Shown here piece after piece: positions 57,812 through 64,000 of a stretch of 64,000 nt of DNA. This DNA is from Lutjanus erythropterus (Eukaryota; Chordata; Actinopteri; Lutjaniformes; Lutjanidae). A program made the position numbers and the translations under genes. The notes below the pieces were generated by a model. The model ran no database searches. It saw nothing but the letters and a program-made list of their open reading frames with translations, and was not told the origin of the DNA. The first letter of the stretch is position 1, and each line of letters begins with the position of its first letter. The stretch covers positions 4,515,820-4,579,819 of the forward strand of contig CM034604.1 in the NCBI GenBank assembly GCA_020091685.1, read 5' to 3'.

Positions 57812-58033
57812 GGGCATCACAATTAATCACAATCACAATAAAATTGCAATATGGCCAAGTGCAATATCCAAATCACAGAACCAGAACCAAATGTTTGTTT
57901 GGTACAGAACTCAATGAATATCACTTTACCATGATTTTAATAGGTTTTTTTCAGTGAACCTGAAAATCGCAACATGGATCAAAGTAATGGAAATATGACT
58001 TTTTTTTTTTTTTTAGCAAACTGTAAAGCCCTA
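57812..58033. mobile_element. GCTGCACAATTAATCG-family miniature element, copy 2
   Basis: GGGCATCACAATTAATCACAATCACAATAAAATTGCAATATGGCCAAGTGCAATA opens the copy. AAATCGCAACATGG...GAAATATGACTTTTT and GCAAACTGTAAAGCCCTA close it. Shared with 61022-61414: CCAAATCACAGAA.CAGAACCAAA, TTTGGTACAGA.CTCAATG, TTTTTTCAGTGAA. Confidence 0.65.
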
Positions 58034-60360
58034 GTGTGAAACTACAATTCTGCAGCACAGTTACAGGCCAACATCACTAGGATACCTTCTGGTTGGTTGG
58101 TCAGTTGGTTGGTTGTTATGCTTTTGTCCAACCATTTTTTTTTAAGATTAGTTTTTGTCTTTATTTGATAGAGACTGAGGGGGCTGAGATGAAGACCAGA
58201 TGGAAAAGAGGGTCGAGAGAGAGGGGATGACATGCAGCAAATGGCCACAGGTGGGAGTCAAACCAGTGGCCGCAGCAGAGGACTGATGGCCTCAGTACAT
58301 GGGGCACAACCAAACATTTTCAGAGGCAGGACAGATGATTCATTTTATTTTTGAGTGACAGGCTATATCAAGTTAGAAATAACACCGATTATAAATAAAA
58401 TGTAAACATATTTTACACAACAAATGTGTTTCTGTTTTAATAATCATATGGTACTGGACTATATAAAACACCCCTGTTATTACAACATTGAACTCATCCA
58501 ATCTAGCAGAAACTGCAAGGCCTAACTTAACCTAATGAACATTTACTGGGACAGAAGAGCTAAGTGGATAAAGTTGATTGCTGATGACATTTTACTGTTT
58601 TTTATTTATTTTTTTCAGTGATATTTAGCTGATAACAGTTCAGACTCAATGATGGCTGTCTGTGACCTGACTTTAAACTTAGAAGCTGTAAGTTCAGCCA
58701 TATTTTATGTTGTTTTACAGTTTATTTAGCAGGTTAGCCAGTTGCATAGCTAATGTGGCTGTAGCCTACTCCTACATGCTGGGATGATGGTGGACCAAAT
58801 TAATGTTGTATAAATGAGGCACAGTCAAGATAAACTGTGTGAATGTTAAGCCTCATTTGAAGCTATGAAATCACAAGAGTAGTAGGCTAAATGACAGTAA
58901 ATGTTTTTTTCTGTTGTTTTTTTGTGGAAGGTTATGCTGCAGCGCTAGCTCAGCTAACTTTAGCATTGTTGGCCCATTCTCCTCCCAGTATGTGTGTGTT
59001 TGTGTTGCTGCTCTAGGTAAATTTACTTGATAGAGATGGCCTGTGGGTAACAATGTATGTGTAAAAAAGAAAAGGTCAAACTGCCGAAATTCATTTCATT
59101 TTAATGTCATTGTCTAATTTTGATTAGCACCCATTTAGGCACCACAGTAGAGAGCACTAATTGCACTGTGGCCAATTTAGTTACTCTCATGATAGCATGC
59201 AGATTTTCTTTCCCCAATTAACTGCTTAGAGTCTAGGTAGAATTCCAGTCGACCAAAATTTTCTTCTGTTGACTACAGGCCGAGACATTCCTGATTTCCC
59301 GATGCAGAGGGCTGTGAATGTGCCGCTAATCTGGGTAACACAACGTTAACACAGATGGACAGATGAGAGAGCATGCAGAGCGACTGGGCTACATGCACTG
59401 GCAGTGCACAAGTCTCTGCTAAAAATCACACTGACTGTCACACTCATTCAGACAGCAAGGATAAAAGGGCTGAAACAACAATGCTCCTTCAAATGTGCAA
59501 TCCAAAAAATCTCAGTTTAAAACCACCTTTGGCACTTCTGTTTCTTCATAGCTATTCAACAAGACACTTTTGTGTCACACAGTCTCCCACTAAGCCCTTT
59601 GTGTGTGGACTGGCATGATTAAATCACGAGTCTTTGGTTAAGAAACAGATTTTAATACTTGAGAAGCAGAACCTAAGGCACATATTTAGTTACAGCCAAA
59701 TTGTGAAGAGATTTTCTGTGGAGATAGTAAAAATTGTTCCCAAATTTCCTTGTTCCATAAGGATATTTCATCATGTTTTATTAAGAAGCCTCGCTAGCTT
59801 TCTTTTTTATTTTTACTCCTGTGTTAATTTGCAGTTCATGCAAACTCAGCACTTCCTCCATGTTTACCTGTTGTCTTGATAAACTCATTTGGCTGCTTGT
59901 GATTTCCCTTTTTAAAAGCAATATTCATTTCACTTACTAATTAATTACAGTCCAGTCTACTTTGCTATAAAGCTGCCGTCACATTAAAAGGTTTCCAGCG
60001 TCTCAGAGGCCATACCACCTCCCCTTTCCTTAATAAGCTTTTAATGCAACACAAATCAGCTCCCACAGGTAAAGAATACAAGAAGAGCTGTGAATGAGAC
60101 AACTCTGTGCTTGTGCTTTTATAACTTTTTGTGCAGATAATTGTTATCCTTTAATATGAAGACTGACATTTTTCTCAGTCTCACCAAAATGAATAATCAA
60201 CTGACTACAAAAGCAATTGTCAGATTAATCCATAATGGAAATAATGGTTGGTTCCTGTCCTTCTGCCCAGGATAAGTCCACCCTCTGTCAAAGTGTTTTC
60301 CAGGCCTTTGTTAGCATCCAGCCTTTATTTATGTGCAATTTAGTCTGCTAGAGAGATGAA
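58034..60360. other. ube2j1 intron 1, nothing recognised
   Basis: Contains a TGGTTGGT-type simple tract at about 58090-58116. No supported gene or element borders. Confidence 0.4.
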
Positions 60361-60364
60361 ATCT

Positions 60365-60975
60365 AGTCACATGTATCTGACTTGAGTCAGACTCACAAAT
60401 TTGACAATTTAAGATTACCAAAATCAAAAGGTTTGCTATTCAGTTTGGACTTTAAAACTAATAATTCATGATTTCATTCTGACTTGAACCTTTTGAGATG
60501 AAAGTATGTGATACCTTCCCCCAAACCCAAAGATTAAAAAGTCTGTTATTAAAATAGGGTGAATCCACAAATTAATTTCCTGAATCAACTAACGTTAACA
60601 CTATTTATTCTCAGCAAGTTGACACTGAACTCACTAGATCCACTTTCTTTGAACCAATCAACAGTATCCAATCAAGCTGCAAACCATGAAGAACAAACGT
60701 TACATTACTGAGCCAAAAATAATATAATTCTCGTACAAAAATTATGTGGTGGTCAACATAAAAGTAACTCCAGTACGCAAAACGTGCAGGCTGATAATTA
60801 CGGAGGGAGATGCAGCAACTTTCAACATTTTAAGTTGCAGTAAGTCCAGTCCAAAATCTTGTTTAAGGAATTGAAACTTGAAGTTCAGGACTTGGGACCT
60901 GACAGTCTTGACTTGGGACTTGAGTGCAAAGACTTACTTGTGACTTGCAAAACAATAACTTGGTGCCACTGCTTA
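60365..60975. mobile_element. CAAGTC-rich repetitive element, copy 2
   Basis: It matches 10965-12000 without the insertion at 11488-11945. It ends GACTTGGGACTTGAGTGCAAAGACTTACTTGTGACTTGCAAAACAATAACTTGGTGCCAC. No frame. Confidence 0.65.
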
Positions 60976-61021
60976 CTACTAGTACCACTACTGCTATTAA
61001 TAGCAATAATATATTATATTT

Positions 61022-61414
61022 TTTATGGCTGCACAATTAATCGCAACATTATCAAAATCACCATATGGCAATGTGCAGTAGCCAAATCACAGAAACAGAA
61101 CCAAAATCGCAATTTCTTAAAAACGGAAAAATGTATGACAAACAGCATTATAGTGAACTACTGTCTAGTATTGTACTGTAAAGTGCTGCAGAGATGCCCT
61201 CGCCTAAAAATGCTGTTCTTCAGATAAAAGCAAACATAATTATTTGGTACAGACCTCAATGTTACATCATCACAATCTAAATATTCTTTTTTCAGTAAAA
61301 GTGAAAAACATGATGCAAAAATGACCATTCCTACTAATTGTATTGCATATCGCAATTGCAGTTTCAGTCAAAATAATCTCAATAGGACTTTTATACCAGA
61401 TCATGCTGCCCTAA
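61022..61414. mobile_element. GCTGCACAATTAATCG-family miniature element, copy 3 (longest)
   Basis: It opens TGGCTGCACAATTAATCGCAACATTATCAAAATCACCATATGG. It closes GTATTGCATATCGCAATTGCAGTTTCAGTCAAAATAATC...ATACCAGATCATGCTGCCCTAA. The ends GCTGCACAATTAATCG and GATCATGCTGCCCTA form an imperfect inverted pair. The right half matches 5700-5855 closely (GATGCAAAAAT.A.CATTCC..CTAAT). Confidence 0.7.
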
Positions 61415-63879
61415 TATCATTACTATTATTCATAATAATACTGACATTATATTACATAAGAATATTACTTTAATACTGAGCATTAAAGCATTCACATTAA
61501 AAATAACAACTCTCAAACAGTGACTGCAAAGAAAGAAAGACAGGATGAATAAACTCAATTGATGCCATCAGTCCATTTTGTGAATGTATGGATGGACACA
61601 TATCAGAGCTGAACCCACGTTGGTCAAACTGAAAGACTGCTAATGAGTTGCTTCTAAAAGATGAGCAGATGATTAGCAGATGACAGCACAGCCAAGATCC
61701 TGCTGCAAACTACAAACACAGCTGAACTTGTAACTCTGGCTTCAGGCAGAAAGAAAGTAAACAAGTTTTTGTTTTTTGTGTTTTGAGGGGTCAATCTCTA
61801 CCCGTGGCATCATTTTGTGAGTTGATATGCAGACGCAACATGCTCTCAGAATGAGGCGCCAGAGAAACATCTGCTGGCATTAACCCTTGTGTCATGACCC
61901 AGCCCGCAACACATTCAGGCCTTCTGGGTTAATCTGAATACACACAGCCTCGTCACTCTTGGAAGGGTGGTTACACAATTCCAGCTGGTGAAGGTGGTGA
62001 TGGCGGCATTTATGAGGGGGGGGTTACTCACAGTCCTGGCAGCAAAGGACACAAACATGCTCCTTGATGCTGACTACTGAGTCCAAGAGGTGAGTGCTCA
62101 AAGCACAGTGAGGACTCCATCTTGGGCAAAGCCTGGGGTTAAATATCCCATCATGCCTTAACACAAGGTCATGAGTCACACAGCAGGTGCTGATGTCACA
62201 GTCTCAGCCTCATGTTGACAATGACATTGACATCACAAGTTCCATGGAGCTTGTTGAGCTAGCGGACAGCAAGGTCAATTTGCTTGGTTTGGCACTCTTA
62301 CGGACAGCTGTTAGAGCTCCAGCTACCACTACCAGCCTGCTGCAAGAGGAAACAGGATAGGGCTGAAAATTGCAAAGTAATTGTGAAAAGGAAAGCGGAA
62401 CTAAGAGGTATTCATGGAGGCAAAATTGGTTTGGAATCCAATCGAGTGCGGGCTGCTAGGGTGTTGAGCTGGAAATGGAGACTGTGAAATGAACACAGAA
62501 GAAGAGGACGAAGGGCAGCAGCGGGGATGGGTGGGAGGGCAAATAACAGGGATGAAGGCGAGGCGAGCTGAGAGGATGTGCAGGCTGCGGGGGGGGAGCG
62601 AAGCAGTGGAGCAGAGAGATGGCCTGACACCACGCGGCTTTCAGGGCACGTGTTCCGTCTGATTCCGCCCGAGGACAGACACTCTTCAGTGAAGATGTGA
62701 ACCAAACACAGTAATCCCACATTGGACACACAAGGAGAATGGGGGACGAGTCTGGATGTGTGTGTGCGTGTGTGTGTGTATGTTTGGCTTGCCCCGCCTC
62801 ATCATGTTTACACAAGAGTACAGGGGGTCACGGAGTGCTAGCAGTCTTACTCAAGCTTAAAATTATTAAGACAAGGGGGCAGATGAGAAAGTGATCCTGT
62901 GTAAGAAGAAATTCAACCTCCATGCATCAGCCTACTAAAGCATCTTGGCCTGAAACTGATCAACATACACCTCATGATCTGGCAGTTTTGCAATGCAAAA
63001 ATCCTTCAGTCGATTGTATCCCAGGGTGATGAAACTCTGAAATGTTTTCCAAGTTTTATAACAGGAAAGGAGCCAGGATTTCTGCCTTCTGTCTTCAATG
63101 TAAAACTCTACCCACATTAATGCAAAACTCTACCCACATTTGCCAGCTGACATACTGTAGACGTCTATTTCACTGAAAGACAACTCCAAAACAGAAGAGA
63201 CCTGAGCTGAGCTGCATTTCCGTTAGAATGATAAAATCATCTGCACAATGCCTGTCATGTTGTGGGTTTGATTCCAGCTTCTAATGACGTGCCTTCTCTC
63301 ATCCCACATATGTATGCATACATAATTCCACCTTCATCAATGACAATCTGTTGGGTTTTCTGAAAATGTTAAGCTTCAACGGAAACCCAAAATACGACAA
63401 AGCTGTTTGCCCATGTGGCACCGCACACAAGAGCCAACAAATTAAATAACAGACAGGAAGCTTAACTGTGCAGTGATCTGTGAACAGCTGAACATGCGGC
63501 TGCAGCGCTCCTCACTGTGAGCTCCATCCGTCACAAGTGCAGACTTAACATTTCAAATTTACAAATGCTGAGCCAGCTGTAGGTGGGGCAGCCTCCTTGC
63601 TGAAAAGACTAACCCACAACCGGAAGGGGGCAAATGTGACTCGTGAGTGCGATCAGCCTACGCGTTCATCGGCTGCTGCCTGCAAAAGTTATCACACAAA
63701 CTTATCATCTGTCAGCAGGGCAGTGATCGCAGACAAAGAACGGTTTAGAACGAGTACTTAAATATCAGTTACAATATCTGGAATACAAATTGAGTATTGA
63801 ATATGTTAATCAAAGCCTAATTCTTTCAAATCCTTTATTGAATGCAATTAGTTTTCACTTCCAACAACTTTTGCAAATG
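61415..63879. other. ube2j1 intron 1 or upstream, nothing recognised
   Basis: A GC-richer block with GGGGGG runs lies at about 62440-62690, and a TG-rich tract at 62756-62780. I searched the minus strand for the expected first exon (RYNLKSP coding) and did not find it. Open frames at 62412-62815 on the minus strand are proline/serine-rich composition artefacts. Confidence 0.4.
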
Positions 63880-63880
63880 A

Positions 63881-64000
63881 CTTAAAGGTCCAGTGTGTAG
63901 GATTTAGTGGCATCTAACTGTGAGCTTGCAGATTGCAAACTAGGGTTTGGCGATTGGATGAATACATCACCTGGACGAATCGATGATGGGCTGAATCCAT
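63881..64000. mobile_element. TTAAAGGTCCAGTG-type element end, cut by the window edge
   Basis: TTAAAGGTCCAGTGTGTAGGATTTAGTGGCATCTAACTGTGAGCTTGCAGATTGCAAAC matches the fragment at 50739-50800. At about 63945 it runs into a different repeat-like sequence (GGCGATTGGATGAATACATCACC) that continues off the window. Confidence 0.5.

Noticed and set aside
62412-62815. Two minus-strand open frames (105 and 119 residues) as ube2j1 first exon
   Set aside because: Neither encodes the expected short RYNLKSP-type start or a donor in the right phase; they are Pro/Ser-rich products of a GC-rich stretch.

Overview
This window comes from a vertebrate nuclear genome, most likely a percomorph (spiny-rayed) teleost. 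Two split genes with GT-AG introns sit in AT-rich DNA full of fish-type transposon relics: L2-like and L1-like LINE fragments, hAT-like and TTAA-ended miniature elements, a Tc1/mariner-like miniature family and a CAAGTC-rich repeat family. I see no bacterial operons, CRISPR arrays, rRNA or convincing tRNA genes.

Left end (1-7200): the 5' end of a rho-type GABA-A receptor subunit gene, best called gabrr2, on the minus strand. Coding exon 1 (6715-6836) carries the start codon and signal peptide. Exon 2 (85-191) carries the conserved extracellular segment ending MRPAFA. The gene runs off the left edge. Intron 1 (192-6714) holds LINE fragments and a nest of DNA transposons. A GC-rich stretch around exon 1 probably holds the promoter.

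Middle (7200-22464): about 15 kb of intergenic DNA between the gabrr2 start and the ube2j1 3' end. I find no protein gene here. It is a mosaic of hAT-like miniature elements, a CAAGTC-rich repeat tract, two LINE 3' regions (one split by a DNA transposon), an L1-type ORF1 relic, TTAA-ended elements and a long foldback.

Right (22465-64000): ube2j1, the tail-anchored ER ubiquitin-conjugating enzyme E2 J1, also on the minus strand. Seven coding exons (2-8) can be placed to the base, with canonical splice sites and matching phases: 57596-57669, 52337-52468, 51700-51784, 44042-44147, 35792-35921, 33207-33335 and 22465-22758. The short first exon was not found and should lie beyond 64000. Joined, the exons cover the UBC fold, the active-site Cys, a variable serine/proline-rich linker and a C-terminal membrane anchor. 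Introns hold further LINE, hAT-like and miniature elements.

The gene order and shared orientation (ube2j1 upstream of gabrr2) match the human 6q15 neighbourhood, which supports both identifications. The two genes have no known common pathway; this is ordinary conserved synteny. I did not find an undescribed biological system. The most unusual items are nested and tandem transposon structures, several repeat families present in two or three copies, and an Asn at the position of the human UBE2J1 Ser184 phosphosite.
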